In this document: positions 53,015 through 62,873 of the stretch, one piece after another
Numbering within the stretch: the first letter of the stretch is position 1
How the letters are laid out: every line of letters starts with the position of its first letter
NCBI RefSeq assembly: GCF_000711875.1
Contig: NZ_JONM01000005.1
Location: 186,001 to 250,000, forward strand
Reading direction: 5' to 3'
From: Andreprevotia chitinilytica DSM 18519
GTDB taxonomy: Bacteria > Pseudomonadota > Gammaproteobacteria > Burkholderiales > Chitinibacteraceae
Length of the DNA stretch: 64,000 bases
Notes under the pieces: generated by a model
What the model was told of the DNA's origin: nothing
Databases searched by the model: none
What the model saw: only the letters and a program-made list of their open reading frames with translations
Program-made: the position numbers and the translations under genes

Positions 53015-54736
53015 ATGAAAATCCTGGTTGTCGACGATACCGAAGCCGTACTGCTGCTGATCACTCGGTTCGTCGAAGCACTGGGTCACGTTGCGATTGC
53101 CGCTCATAACGGCGCCGAAGCAATCGAAGTCTGGCGTGCGCAACGGCCCGATCTGGTCCTGATGGACATGATGATGCCGGTGCTCTCCGGGCCGGAGGCG
53201 GCCGTCGCCATCAAGCGCGAAGCGGGCGAGAGCTGGGTGCCGATCGTCTTCGTGACCGGCATCGGTGAAGAGAACCGGCTGGCAGAGGCGATTGAGCAGG
53301 GCGCGGATGATTACATCACCAAGCCCGTCAATTTCCGCGTGCTGGAAGCCAAGCTCAAAGCGTTCAACCGCACGCTGGAGCTGAATCGCAAGGTGCGCGA
53401 ACAATCGGCCAAGCTGGCCGATTACTACGACCGCACCGAGGAAGAAAAGCGCGTCGTCCGTCATTTGATGGAGCAGATGGTCAATGCCGAGCGGCTGTAT
53501 GACCGCCAGCTCGACTATTGGCTCTCCCCGGCAGAAAGCCTGTCTGGCGACTTGATCGCCGCGTCTCGTACCCCCGGCCGTGCCTTGCATGTGCTGCTTG
53601 CCGATGGCATCGGTCACGGCCTGACCGCGGCGCTGAACGTGCTGCCACTGACGCAGCCCTTCTACAGCATGACCGAGAAGGGTTACGCGATTTCCGACAT
53701 CCTGATCGAAATGAACGACAAGGTACGCCAGGTACTGCCGGTTGGCCGTTTCGTGGCCGTGGCGTTGATTTCGATCGATGAGGCGGCGGGCTGTATCGAA
53801 GTCTGGAACGGGGGCATGCCTACCGTACACGTGATCGATCAGGCCGGTGAGGTCAAAAAGATCTGGAAGTCAGCGCATTTGCCCTTGGGCATCGTGCCGA
53901 CCCATGCAGTCGAAATGGCAACCGAGCGTTACTACTTCCACGAACCGGGGACAGTGGTCGCGTTTTCTGATGGCCTGATTGAGGCGCGCAATCCAGATGG
54001 CGTGGCATACGGTGTCGAGCGGCTGCTTGAAGCCCTGGCCGCACGGCCGGTGCCGCAGCGGCTGTCGCATTTTCAGGCTGATTTGCGCCATCATCTGGAT
54101 AGCGAGCCGCATCATGACGATATCTCGCTCGTGCTGGCGCGATTTGGCGACCGGCTCGATCCCAAGGCCGCCGATGCACCGTTGGCCGGAAAATCGGATG
54201 GCTTGCCCGATCTGGAGTTGCTGGCCAAGTCGCAGGAGTGTGCCTGGCGCTATAGCCTGACGCTGGGCGCGGATGAGCTGAAATATATCAATACCGTGCC
54301 GTTCATGATGACCTTCATCAACGAGGTCAAGTCGCTCTCGCCCAATCAGTCGGATGTGTTCTTGATTTTGACCGAGCTGTTCGTCAATGCGCTTGATCAT
54401 GGCGTGCTCAGTCTCGCGTCCGCGCTGAAGCACGATGATGAGGGGATGGAGACGTATCTGCTGGAGCGGGCCAAGCGGCTTGCCGAGTTGCGTCACGGCC
54501 GTATCGAGATCGATCTCACCGGCTTGCAGGTCAATGGTCAGGAGCTGTTGCGGATTCGTGTCAAGGACTCCGGGCCGGGGTTTGACTGGACCAGTGTGCT
54601 GGATCGTCAGACTGGCTTGCTCAATGCGCATGGCCGCGGGCTGACCTTGGTGCGCTCCCTGTGTGTCGGTCTGCAGTTTTTTGGCAGCGGCAATGACGTT
54701 GTCGCTTACTACCTCCCCGGGCGCCATGCCCAATAG
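53015..54736 (+). CDS. fused response regulator / PP2C phosphatase / anti-sigma kinase, HsbR-like
   Basis: 573 residues: receiver domain (1-125, phospho-Asp51 in LMDMMMP, KPVNF), a coiled linker, a PP2C-type SpoIIE phosphatase (about 175-375, LSGDLIAAS, LADGIGHGLTAAL, FSDGLIEARN, HHDDISLVLA) and an HATPase (about 410-570, ELFVNALDHG, VKDSGPGFDW, GRGLTLVRSL). This three-part order is that of HsbR. The phosphatase should remove, and the kinase add, phosphate on the STAS protein just upstream. The ATP lid motifs are preserved, so both activities look possible. Confidence 0.9.
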   Translation: MKILVVDDTEAVLLLITRFVEALGHVAIAAHNGAEAIEVWRAQRPDLVLMDMMMPVLSGPEAAVAIKREAGESWVPIVFVTGIGEENRLAEAIEQGADDYITKPVNFRVLEAKLKAFNRTLELNRKVREQSAKLADYYDRTEEEKRVVRHLMEQMVNAERLYDRQLDYWLSPAESLSGDLIAASRTPGRALHVLLADGIGHGLTAALNVLPLTQPFYSMTEKGYAISDILIEMNDKVRQVLPVGRFVAVALISIDEAAGCIEVWNGGMPTVHVIDQAGEVKKIWKSAHLPLGIVPTHAVEMATERYYFHEPGTVVAFSDGLIEARNPDGVAYGVERLLEALAARPVPQRLSHFQADLRHHLDSEPHHDDISLVLARFGDRLDPKAADAPLAGKSDGLPDLELLAKSQECAWRYSLTLGADELKYINTVPFMMTFINEVKSLSPNQSDVFLILTELFVNALDHGVLSLASALKHDDEGMETYLLERAKRLAELRHGRIEIDLTGLQVNGQELLRIRVKDSGPGFDWTSVLDRQTGLLNAHGRGLTLVRSLCVGLQFFGSGNDVVAYYLPGRHAQ

Positions 54737-54880
54737 TCGTAAACAGTCGTTGTAAATGAGTCTGTTGATGCGCTTTCCCTGTCTTGCGCTATCGAGGACT
54801 GTCATCCCAGGATGTAACATCAACCCCCTGCGAAGGTCTGAGTAGACAATTGGACTGCGCGGATCTTGTAACGGGTTGAG

Positions 54881-55615
54881 ATGTTGATGCCTCACGAAAA
54901 AAAAATTTATTCTTCCCATGGCAACCGTGTTGCCGAGACCGGCGATGGTCAAGGTCGCCCGCATTTTGTCGAGAGCCATTCGGCGGACGTTGTGCTGGCA
55001 CGCCAGGTTCGCCGCGTTGGTAAAACAACGGCAGTGGTGATCGTGGGCGCCTCGACCGGGGGCACCGAGGCCATCAAGGAGTTCCTGGGGGCGCTGCCGG
55101 CGAACGCCCCGCCCATCCTGATTGCCCAGCATATGCCGGCGTTGTTTACCAAGACCTTTGCCGATCGGCTCAACGCCCAGTGCGCGATCACGGTGAAAGA
55201 AGCGGAGCACGGAGAATCGTTATTGCCCGGCCACGCTTATATCGCGCCGGGACATTCGCATCTGTTGCTGGCGTTGAACGGTGGCAAGTACAGTTGCGAG
55301 CTATCGCAGGGTAGTCCGGTGAATCGGCATCGCCCTTCTGTCGATGTCTTGTTCCGCTCCGCTGCCAATGTAGCGGGTTCGAATGCGATCGGTGTCATCC
55401 TGACCGGCATGGGGCGTGATGGCGCGCAAGGGATGCGTGAAATGCATGACGCTGGCGCATTCAATTTCGCTCAAGACGAAGCAAGCTGTGTGGTATTCGG
55501 CATGCCGAAAGAGGCCATTGCGGCGGGCGGGGTGGATGAGGTTTGCTCGCTAAAGGAAATGTCGGCACGCGTATTGGCTCGTGCGGGTGGCAGCAATGTA
55601 CTGATCCGCCGATAA
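54881..55615 (+). CDS. stand-alone CheB-type methylesterase domain
   Basis: 244 residues. The C-terminal 190 residues are a complete CheB methylesterase: Ser58 in [10 protein letters not shown], His84 in AQHMP and Asp180 in TGMGRDGA form the catalytic triad. There is no receiver domain, only a polar leader of about 50 residues beginning after a nine-A run. Normal CheB has about 350 residues with an N-terminal receiver that keeps it inhibited. Here activity would not be controlled by CheA phosphorylation, unless a receiver is supplied in trans. Not beside cheR. It is in the same direction as flrB and flrC. Confidence 0.9.
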   Translation: MLMPHEKKIYSSHGNRVAETGDGQGRPHFVESHSADVVLARQVRRVGKTTAVVIVGASTGGTEAIKEFLGALPANAPPILIAQHMPALFTKTFADRLNAQCAITVKEAEHGESLLPGHAYIAPGHSHLLLALNGGKYSCELSQGSPVNRHRPSVDVLFRSAANVAGSNAIGVILTGMGRDGAQGMREMHDAGAFNFAQDEASCVVFGMPKEAIAAGGVDEVCSLKEMSARVLARAGGSNVLIRR

Positions 55616-55675
55616 GCTGTTTGAATTCCCCCAAGCCAGAAATCAATAAAAACAAATGAGTAAAAGGAACCCGGT

Positions 55676-57019
55676 TTGACATTGCCCATCCTGATTGTCG
55701 AAGACGACGATGCCTTGCGCGAAGCGCTGGTCGATACCCTAGAATTGGGCGGCCACGCCACGGTCACCGCAATTGACGGTGAAAGCGCGTTGGCCCTGCT
55801 CGAAGCGGGGCAGCGCGTTGGCCTGGTCTTGTCTGACGTGCAGATGCACCCGATGGATGGCGAGACCTTGCTGCAGGAAATCAAGCAGCGTTACCCGTGG
55901 GTGCCGGTCATCTTGATGACGGCCTATGGGGTGATCGAAAAGGCGGTATCAGCCTTGCATGCAGGGGCTTGCCACTATCTACCCAAGCCGTTCGAGCCGG
56001 ATCAGTTACTGCAGGAAGTGGCGAAATACATGCTGCCCGGCAGTGATGATGAGCATGTCATTGCCGAAGACCCAAGCATGCGCCGGCTGCTGGATGTGGC
56101 GCGGCGCGTGGCGCAGTCTGATGCCTCAGTGTTGATTACGGGTGAGTCCGGCACCGGCAAGGAAGTATTGGCGCGCTTCCTGCATCGCAATAGCGCCCGG
56201 GCCGGCAAAGCATTTGTTGCCATCAACTGTGCCGCCATCCCTGAACAACTGCTCGAATCAACCCTGTTTGGTCACGAGAAAGGCGCATTTACCGGCGCTG
56301 CAGGGCAGCATATCGGCAAGTTTGAACAGGCGCATGGTGGGACGTTGCTGCTGGATGAAGTCACCGAAATGCCGCTTGGTTTGCAGGCGAAACTGCTGCG
56401 GGTGTTGCAAGAGCGTGAAGTGGAGCGCGTTGGCGCCACCAAGACAATCCCGGTTGATTTGCGTGTGTTGGCAACTTCCAATCGTGATGTTGCGGAAGAG
56501 GTTGCTGCCGGTCGTTTCCGGGAAGATCTTTACTACCGCTTGAACGTGTTCCCGCTGCATCTGCCGGCGCTACGCGAACGGGCGGAGGACATCCTGCCAA
56601 TTGCCCGTGCCATGCTGGCGCGGCATGCCGCCCAACAAAAGCGCCGCGTACCCGCGTTGAGCGACACGGCAATGGCGGCGTTGCTTGCCCATCCGTGGGA
56701 AGGGAATATCCGGGAACTGGATAATCTGATTCAGCGCGCGATGATTCTCGCGCCGGGTGACATGATTGGCGCAGAGCACCTCTACTTGCCGCAGGCACCG
56801 GCAAAAGCTGCCGTAGCGGCAATGGTGCCGTCGGTCGCCGCAGACGAACCGGCAGTGGTCACGGATATCAAATTGCTGGAAAAAAAGCATATCCTTGAAA
56901 CGTTGAAGGCTGCCGGTGGCGTGCGTAAATTGGCGGCAGAGAAGCTCAATATGAGCGAACGCACCCTGCGTTATAAATTGCAGCAGTATCGGGAAGAGGA
57001 CGGCGACCTGTCGATCTGA
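55676..57019 (+). CDS. flrC: sigma54-dependent flagellar activator, FlrC/FleR type
   Basis: 447 residues from a TTG start with AAGGAA upstream. It has a receiver domain (phospho-Asp54 in LVLSDVQMHP), an AAA+ domain with Walker A GESGTGKE (156-163), the sigma54-contact loop GAFTGA (203-208), GGTLLLDEVTEMP and a C-terminal Fis-type helix-turn-helix (RKLAAEKLNMSERTLRYKLQ). Phosphorylated by FlrB, it should turn on mid-class flagellar operons. A sigma54 promoter follows directly, ahead of fliE. Confidence 0.94.
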   Translation: MTLPILIVEDDDALREALVDTLELGGHATVTAIDGESALALLEAGQRVGLVLSDVQMHPMDGETLLQEIKQRYPWVPVILMTAYGVIEKAVSALHAGACHYLPKPFEPDQLLQEVAKYMLPGSDDEHVIAEDPSMRRLLDVARRVAQSDASVLITGESGTGKEVLARFLHRNSARAGKAFVAINCAAIPEQLLESTLFGHEKGAFTGAAGQHIGKFEQAHGGTLLLDEVTEMPLGLQAKLLRVLQEREVERVGATKTIPVDLRVLATSNRDVAEEVAAGRFREDLYYRLNVFPLHLPALRERAEDILPIARAMLARHAAQQKRRVPALSDTAMAALLAHPWEGNIRELDNLIQRAMILAPGDMIGAEHLYLPQAPAKAAVAAMVPSVAADEPAVVTDIKLLEKKHILETLKAAGGVRKLAAEKLNMSERTLRYKLQQYREEDGDLSI

Positions 57020-57046
57020 GCGATCAACTAAGCAATGACCGCGTGC

Positions 57047-57062
57047 TGGCGCAGGAATTGCT
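57047..57062 (+). promoter_or_regulatory. sigma54 (-24/-12) promoter of fliE operon
   Basis: TGGCGCAGGAATTGCT keeps the invariant GG and GC exactly 10 bases apart, matching TGGCAC-N5-TTGCT in all but one place. It lies about 53 bp before fliE and just after the gene of a sigma54 activator. Confidence 0.85.
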
Positions 57063-57114
57063 TGCTATGGCTTAGATAGGCCACCTACAATTTGGTGACA
57101 GGAAATATGAATAC

Positions 57115-57438
57115 ATGAGCGTTCAAGGCATCGACTCCCTTCTTGGCGAACTTCAGTCCATGTCCGCGTTGGCCGCGGGCAATACGGCTGCGCAGCCTGC
57201 TGCCGATGCGCAGGGGCAAGACTTCGCCTCGATGCTTAAAACATCGCTCGATCAGGTCAACCAGATGCAGCAGGATGCCCAGGCCAAGCAACAAGCTTTT
57301 CAGGCTGGCGCGCCTGAGGCCGACCTGCAAGACGTGATGGTTTCACTCCAAAAAGCCAGTCTTTCCTTCCAGACCATGGTGCAGGTGCGCAACAAGCTTG
57401 TGAGCGCCTATCAAGAAATCATGAATATGCAGGTATAG
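57115..57438 (+). CDS. fliE: flagellar hook-basal body protein FliE
   Basis: 107 residues. It joins the MS ring to the rod. The family end VSLQKASLSFQTMVQVRNKL and YQEIMNMQV is clear, as is FASMLKTSLDQVNQMQ in the middle. First gene of the fliEFGHIJ operon, with AGGAAA upstream of the ATG. Confidence 0.95.
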   Translation: MSVQGIDSLLGELQSMSALAAGNTAAQPAADAQGQDFASMLKTSLDQVNQMQQDAQAKQQAFQAGAPEADLQDVMVSLQKASLSFQTMVQVRNKLVSAYQEIMNMQV

Positions 57439-57470
57439 TCCTGCTATTCGGATTCAATTTTTTCTAGTTT

Positions 57471-59198
57471 ATGGCAGAGGCGGGCGTAGCGGCTGACAGC
57501 AACCTGGTGACAGCTCGAGGAGTCGGCGCTATGCGCCAACGCTTCGACGCGCTCTCCAGTGCGAGAAGGCTCGTCATCATGATCGGGCTTGCGGCCATCG
57601 TCGCTGCGGCCATCGGCGCGTGGTTGTATTCCAAAGAACCAACCTACCGCATCCTTTACACCAATATCCCCGACAAAGACGGCGGCGCGATTGTTCAATC
57701 GCTGCAGCAGATGAACGTGCCGTACAAGCTTGATGCGGGCGGTACCATCTCGATTCCGGCCGACAAAATCTATGATGCACGCCTGAAACTGGCCGCCCAA
57801 GGGTTGCCGCGTGCCGGTAACGTTGGTTTCGAATTGCTCGACAACCAGAAGTTTGGCGTGTCGCAGTTTGCCGAGCAGGTCAATTATCAGCGCGCCGTCG
57901 AGGGTGAGCTGGCGCGCTCGATCGAAACGATCTCGGCTGTCGAAAAGGCGCGCGTGCATCTGGCGATGCCCAAGCAGACCGTCTTTCTGCGTGATCAGCA
58001 AAAGCCGACTGCATCGGTGGTGTTGACCCTGTTCCCCGGTCGTACGCTCGATGGCGGCCAAGTTGCTGGCATCATTCATCTGGTTGCCAGCAGCATTCCC
58101 GATTTGCCAGTCAAAAGCGTGACCGTGGTGGATCAGGACGGGAACCTGCTGTCGAAGATGCCAGGGCTTGATGGTAGCCGTGCCGATCTTGACCCGCGCC
58201 AGATGCTTTACGTGCAGCAACTGGAAAAGACCTTCAACGAGCGGATCGAAGCGATCCTTGTCCCGATTGTTGGCAAAGACAATGTCCGCGCGGAAGTGAC
58301 TGCGCAGGTCGATTTTGCCGAAGTCGAGCAGACCAGCGAGACCTTCAAACCGAACAGCCCGCCGAACCAGTCAGCTATCCGCAGCCAGCAATCCTTGCAG
58401 CAAGACGGCAGCAACCGTGAGGAAAGCGCTGGCGGCGTACCGGGTGCGCTGTCGAATCAGCCACCGGGTGCTGCAACTGCACCGATTACCGCGCCAACGG
58501 CGTCTGCCGCGTCAGCTGTTACTGGTAGCTCCAGTAGCCGCAAGGAATCGACGACCAATTACGAAGTCGACAAGACGATCCAGCACGTCAAACAGCCGAT
58601 CGGTACGGTCAAGCGGATTTCCGCTGCCGTGGTGTTGAATTTCAAACCAGGCAAAGACAAAGACGGCAAGTCGACCTATGTGCCGTTCAGCCCGCCGGAA
58701 ATGGCGCAGATCAATAATCTGGTGCGCGAAGCGGTCGGCTTCAACAAGGATCGCGGTGATTCGGTCAATGTGGTCAACGCTGCGTTTGCCGACCAGACGC
58801 CACTTGAAGAAAAGCCGTTGCAGCAGAAGGCTGTCGACTACGTCCAGGCCAATTGGACCAACATCGTCAAGCTGGCGTTGATCGCGTTGGCGGTGATCTA
58901 CCTGCTGTTCTTCGTCGTGCGGCCGTTGATGAGAGATATCGCCAAGGCGCGCGAAGAGCCGAAGCTGGTCGAACTCGACTTTGGCGACGGTACGCCTGAG
59001 AAAGAAGAAGAAGGCTCGATTGCCGCAGCGCTCAAGGCGGCGCAGGAACAAGAAGACTCCGCTCGCGCATCGGCCTTTGCCGACTTGCTGCAGCAGGCCA
59101 AGGAAATGGCCAAGAATGATCCACGCATGGTTGCGACCATCATGCGTGAATGGATGAGCCAGGGTGAGGAAAGCGGCAACCCGAACAAAGTGGCTTAG
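57471..59198 (+). CDS. fliF: flagellar MS-ring protein FliF
   Basis: 575 residues. A membrane helix at about 33-50 is followed by the ring-building motifs (YRILYTNIPDKDGGAIVQSL, GFELLDNQKFGVSQFAEQVN, YQRAVEGELARSI, KARVHLAMPKQTVFLRD), a flexible Gln/Ser/Ala-rich segment (about 285-360) and a second helix at about 470-487. The C-terminal cytoplasmic tail contacts FliG. ATG 57471 has no ribosome site, while ATG 57531 follows GAGGAG, so a 555-residue form starting MRQRFDAL is quite possible. Confidence 0.95.
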   Translation: MAEAGVAADSNLVTARGVGAMRQRFDALSSARRLVIMIGLAAIVAAAIGAWLYSKEPTYRILYTNIPDKDGGAIVQSLQQMNVPYKLDAGGTISIPADKIYDARLKLAAQGLPRAGNVGFELLDNQKFGVSQFAEQVNYQRAVEGELARSIETISAVEKARVHLAMPKQTVFLRDQQKPTASVVLTLFPGRTLDGGQVAGIIHLVASSIPDLPVKSVTVVDQDGNLLSKMPGLDGSRADLDPRQMLYVQQLEKTFNERIEAILVPIVGKDNVRAEVTAQVDFAEVEQTSETFKPNSPPNQSAIRSQQSLQQDGSNREESAGGVPGALSNQPPGAATAPITAPTASAASAVTGSSSSRKESTTNYEVDKTIQHVKQPIGTVKRISAAVVLNFKPGKDKDGKSTYVPFSPPEMAQINNLVREAVGFNKDRGDSVNVVNAAFADQTPLEEKPLQQKAVDYVQANWTNIVKLALIALAVIYLLFFVVRPLMRDIAKAREEPKLVELDFGDGTPEKEEEGSIAAALKAAQEQEDSARASAFADLLQQAKEMAKNDPRMVATIMREWMSQGEESGNPNKVA

Positions 59199-59207
59199 GA
59201 GAGATAA

Positions 59208-60215
59208 ATGGCTGCAGCAATGAATGAAGAGGGCATACGCAAGTCTGCCATTCTGCTGATGTCCCTGGGCGAAGAAGCCGCCGTCGAAGTTTTCAAATAC
59301 CTTGGCCCGAAAGAAGTCCAGAAACTGGGCTTTGAAATGGCCAGCATGAACAACGTCAAGCGCGAAGAAGTCGACACAGTGCTGGGCGATTTTCTGACCG
59401 CGACGCAAAACCGCGCCAATCTCGGTGCAGCCGACGAATACATTCGTTCCGTACTTACCAAGGCGCTTGGTTCCGACAAGGCGGCCAACCTGCTCGACCG
59501 TATCTTGCAGGGCAACGAGAACAATGGCATTGAGTCGTTGAAGTGGATGGATTCCGCCGCTGTGGCCGAACTCATCCGCAACGAGCACCCACAGATCATC
59601 GCCACCATCCTGGTGCATCTGGAACCTGATCAGTCGTCTGAAGTCATGGGCCATTTCGTCGAGCGCTTGCGCAACGACGTGGTATTGCGGATCGCCACGC
59701 TGGAAGGCGTGCAGCCGACGGCGCTCAGAGAGCTGAACGACGTACTGACCCAACTGTTGTCAGGCTCGGATCGCGTCAAGAAGAGCGCGATCGGTGGTGT
59801 GCAGATGGCGGCCGATATCCTCAATTTTATGGGTGGTGTAGTCGAAGCCTCGGCCATTGCCAACGTGCGCGAATACGATCCGGAATTGGCGCAGAAGATT
59901 CAGGACAAGATGTTCACCTTCGACAACATCCTGGATATCGACGACCGCGGCATTCAACTACTCCTGCGCGAAATCCAGTCCGACTCCCTGGTGGTTGCAC
60001 TCAAGGGCACAAGCCAGTCGCTACGCGACAAAATATTCAAGAACATGTCGCAGCGCGCCGCTGAAATGCTCAAGGACGATCTCGAGGCCAAGGGGCCGGT
60101 CAAGTTGTCCGAGGTCGAGTCCGAACAGAAGGAAATCCTCAAGATTGTCCGTCGTCTTGCCGACGAAGGGCAGATCGTGCTCAGCGGCAAGGGTGACGAA
60201 GGTTTGGTTGAGTAA
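59208..60215 (+). CDS. fliG: flagellar motor switch protein FliG
   Basis: 335 residues; rotor protein that turns ion flow through the stator into torque. The N-terminal part (IRKSAILLMSLGEEAAVEVF), the middle HPQIIATILVHLEP and the C-terminal torque helix region (DDRGIQLLLREIQSDSLVVALKG) with its charged residues are all present. It begins 9 bp after fliF; a second ATG at 59220 is less likely. Confidence 0.96.
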   Translation: MAAAMNEEGIRKSAILLMSLGEEAAVEVFKYLGPKEVQKLGFEMASMNNVKREEVDTVLGDFLTATQNRANLGAADEYIRSVLTKALGSDKAANLLDRILQGNENNGIESLKWMDSAAVAELIRNEHPQIIATILVHLEPDQSSEVMGHFVERLRNDVVLRIATLEGVQPTALRELNDVLTQLLSGSDRVKKSAIGGVQMAADILNFMGGVVEASAIANVREYDPELAQKIQDKMFTFDNILDIDDRGIQLLLREIQSDSLVVALKGTSQSLRDKIFKNMSQRAAEMLKDDLEAKGPVKLSEVESEQKEILKIVRRLADEGQIVLSGKGDEGLVE

Positions 60216-60218
60216 AGC

Positions 60219-61025
60219 ATGGCCAATTCTCCTCGCCGTGTGATTCCACGCGAACAACTGACCGCGTGGGAGCGCTGGGAACTTGGGTCGATCCATGATG
60301 ATCAGCAACCCGCTCCCAAAGCTGAAGTGCTGCCGGAGCCGGTCGAGCCGGCTGTCATCGAGCCCGAACCGATTCCGGAGCCGGCGCCCATGCCGGAGCC
60401 CGCTGAAACAATCGAAGAAGTCCCGGTGGAGTCCGTGCCGCTGCCCACCGCTGAAGAGCTGGAGGCGATTCGCCTGCAGGCGCACAGCGAAGGTTTTGAA
60501 GCCGGGCTGGAGCAGGGACGGCTCGCAGCGGAGCCTGAGGTGGCCAAGCTGGCTGACGTGCTGCATGGCCTTGAGCAGCTGAGCGAAGAAACGGCGGCAG
60601 GGCTGGCCGAGTCGGTGCTCGATCTGGCCTTGGTGCTGGCACGGCAACTGGTTCGCACGCATATCAGTGCAGACCGCGCCAGCATCTTGCCGGTCATTCG
60701 CGAAGCACTGGCAGGCTTGCCCACGGCCACCGCGCCTTCCCGCTTGTATTTGAGCCCGGACGATTTGCCTGCGATCCGCAATTTGCTTGGCGCTGAGTTG
60801 ACGCCGGATATCTGGCAGTTCTTGCCGGACCCGCAACTGGGCGCTGGTGAGTGCAGAATCGAAACCCCCGCTTCCAAACTTGATTTGCCGCTTGCGGCCC
60901 GTTGGTCAACCCAATTGCGTGTACTTGGGCGGGCGCGTCGGCCGGAGCTCGGCTGGGATGCCTTACCGCAAGACGATGTAGACGTTGCCGCATCCGCTGG
61001 CGGCGACGATGAGCTCGATGAATAA
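60219..61025 (+). CDS. fliH: flagellar export apparatus protein FliH
   Basis: 268 residues. FliH regulates the FliI ATPase and brings it to the export gate. An N-terminal [18 protein letters not shown], an acidic Pro/Glu-rich stretch (about 30-80) and the [17 protein letters not shown] helix of the GxxxG type lead to a typical C-terminal domain ([19 protein letters not shown]). The end overlaps the start of fliI. Confidence 0.92.
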   Translation: MANSPRRVIPREQLTAWERWELGSIHDDQQPAPKAEVLPEPVEPAVIEPEPIPEPAPMPEPAETIEEVPVESVPLPTAEELEAIRLQAHSEGFEAGLEQGRLAAEPEVAKLADVLHGLEQLSEETAAGLAESVLDLALVLARQLVRTHISADRASILPVIREALAGLPTATAPSRLYLSPDDLPAIRNLLGAELTPDIWQFLPDPQLGAGECRIETPASKLDLPLAARWSTQLRVLGRARRPELGWDALPQDDVDVAASAGGDDELDE

Positions 61026-62415
61026 GCTGCTGGCGCATTCGCAGCAATATCTGGCGGACTGCGCGGATGCTGTTACTCATGTTCGTCCGTGGCTGCCGCG
61101 AGGTCGGCTAATGCGGGTTTCCGGCCTCGTTCTCGAAGCCGTTGGGCTCAAACTGCCGATTGGCGCTTCGTGTGACGTGATGACACCGGGCGGACATCCG
61201 GTCGAGGCGGTCGTTGTGGGGTTTCAGGAGGAACGACTGTTTTTGATGCCGATTGCCGAAGTCTATGGTGTCGAGCCTGGGGCTGCGGTCATTCCGCATG
61301 AAGACATCGCCGCCTGGACGCCGACCTACGGCCAGGAGCGGGCCGAACAACGGCGCCTGGAGGACCACGGGCGACAAGTGCCGGTTGGCTGGGGCCTGCT
61401 TGGCCGCATTCTCGATGGGCTTGGCCGTCCTCTGGATGGCAAAGGGCGCGTTGATAACGACAGCTACATGCCGCTATTCGCCAGACCGTACAACCCGATG
61501 GATCGTGAGCCCGTTCGCCACGTGATGGATGTTGGCGTGCGCGCAATCAACGCCATGTTGACGGTCGGTCGCGGACAGCGGCTCGGCCTGTTTGCCGGTT
61601 CAGGCGTCGGTAAATCCGTGCTGCTGGGCATGATGGCGCGCTATACGACGGCAGACGTCGTTGTGGTCGGCCTGATTGGCGAGCGGGGTCGCGAGGTGAA
61701 GGATTTCATCGAGACCATTCTGGGTGAAGAAGGCTTGGCGCGCTCCGTGGTGGTTGCTGCGCCGGCGGATACACCAGCGTTGCTGCGACTTTACGGTGCG
61801 GCCTACGCGACCAGCGTCGCCGAATATTTCCGCAATCAGGGCAAGCACGTGCTGTTGATCATGGATTCGCTGACGCGTTACGCGATGGCGCAGCGCGAGA
61901 TTGCGCTCGCGGTCGGCGAGCCACCGGCGACCAAGGGTTACCCGCCATCGGTGTTCGCTCGTATGCCGCAATTGGTGGAGCGTGCCGGCAACGCCCGCGA
62001 GGGCGGCGGCTCGATCACGGCGTTCTATACCGTGCTCTCCGAAGGGGATGACCAGCAAGATCCGATTGCCGACAGCGCGCGCGCCATTCTTGATGGCCAC
62101 TTTGTCTTGAGCCGGCAATTGGCCGAGGCGGGGCATTATCCGGCGATCGATATCGAGGCTTCGATTTCCCGCGTCATGCACGACATCATCAGCCCGGATG
62201 ATTACGATCTGACGCGTCGCTTCAAGTACCTGTGGTCGCGTTATCAGCGCAGCCGGGATCTGATCAATGTCGGCGCTTATGTGCCGGGATCAGACCCGAT
62301 GCTAGATGAAGCCATCCGTCGCTTCCCGGTGCTCGAACGGTTCTTGCAGCAGGCGATCAACGAACGGGAATCTTACGACGGCGCTAGAATGAAACTGGCC
62401 GAGTTGTTCGCGTAA
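61009..62415 (+). CDS. fliI: flagellum-specific ATPase FliI
   Basis: 468 residues if it starts at 61009 (ATG 61018 is equally plausible; both overlap fliH). F1-beta-like hexameric ATPase of the flagellar type III export system. Walker [14 protein letters not shown], Walker [22 protein letters not shown], and the catalytic Glu region [15 protein letters not shown] are intact, as is [20 protein letters not shown]. Confidence 0.95.
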   Translation: MSSMNKLLAHSQQYLADCADAVTHVRPWLPRGRLMRVSGLVLEAVGLKLPIGASCDVMTPGGHPVEAVVVGFQEERLFLMPIAEVYGVEPGAAVIPHEDIAAWTPTYGQERAEQRRLEDHGRQVPVGWGLLGRILDGLGRPLDGKGRVDNDSYMPLFARPYNPMDREPVRHVMDVGVRAINAMLTVGRGQRLGLFAGSGVGKSVLLGMMARYTTADVVVVGLIGERGREVKDFIETILGEEGLARSVVVAAPADTPALLRLYGAAYATSVAEYFRNQGKHVLLIMDSLTRYAMAQREIALAVGEPPATKGYPPSVFARMPQLVERAGNAREGGGSITAFYTVLSEGDDQQDPIADSARAILDGHFVLSRQLAEAGHYPAIDIEASISRVMHDIISPDDYDLTRRFKYLWSRYQRSRDLINVGAYVPGSDPMLDEAIRRFPVLERFLQQAINERESYDGARMKLAELFA

Positions 62416-62441
62416 TCGTGTTTGCTTAGGGAGATGTTTCC

Positions 62442-62873
62442 GTGGCTGAGTTTCGCTTTGCCCTGCTGCTCGATCTGGCGCGTGACGATCGCGAAGAAGC
62501 GGCGCGCCGGATGCAGGCCGCGCAAGCGTCCTGGCGTACTGCCGCCGCCAAGCTGGACCAAGTGAACGCGTATCGCCAGGAGTATCGCGGCCGGCTGGCC
62601 CAAAGTGGGCAGGGCGGGGTGACGGTGACGCAATGGCGGGACTTCCAGCTATTTCTGGCCAAGCTCGATCAGGCTGCAGATGCACAGGCCAAGGAAGTCA
62701 CACGGTTGCAAGGGGAATATGAGCGAATGAAACTCGCCTGGAATGAGTGCGAAAAGAAGGTCAAGGCGTTTGAGGCGCTCGAAACCCGGCACCGGGCCGG
62801 TGAGCAGCTTAAGGAGCTCAGACGCGAGCAGGCCTTGCTGGATGAATTCAATGCCCGCAGGCGGCAAGGATGA
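62442..62873 (+). CDS. fliJ: flagellar export chaperone FliJ
   Basis: 143 residues from a GTG start with AGGGAGA upstream. All-helical coiled coil (RFALLLDLARDDREEAARRM, then the long KEVTRLQGEYERMKLAWNEC) as in FliJ, the stalk of the FliI ATPase. The stop overlaps the next ATG (ATGA). Confidence 0.88.
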   Translation: MAEFRFALLLDLARDDREEAARRMQAAQASWRTAAAKLDQVNAYRQEYRGRLAQSGQGGVTVTQWRDFQLFLAKLDQAADAQAKEVTRLQGEYERMKLAWNECEKKVKAFEALETRHRAGEQLKELRREQALLDEFNARRRQG

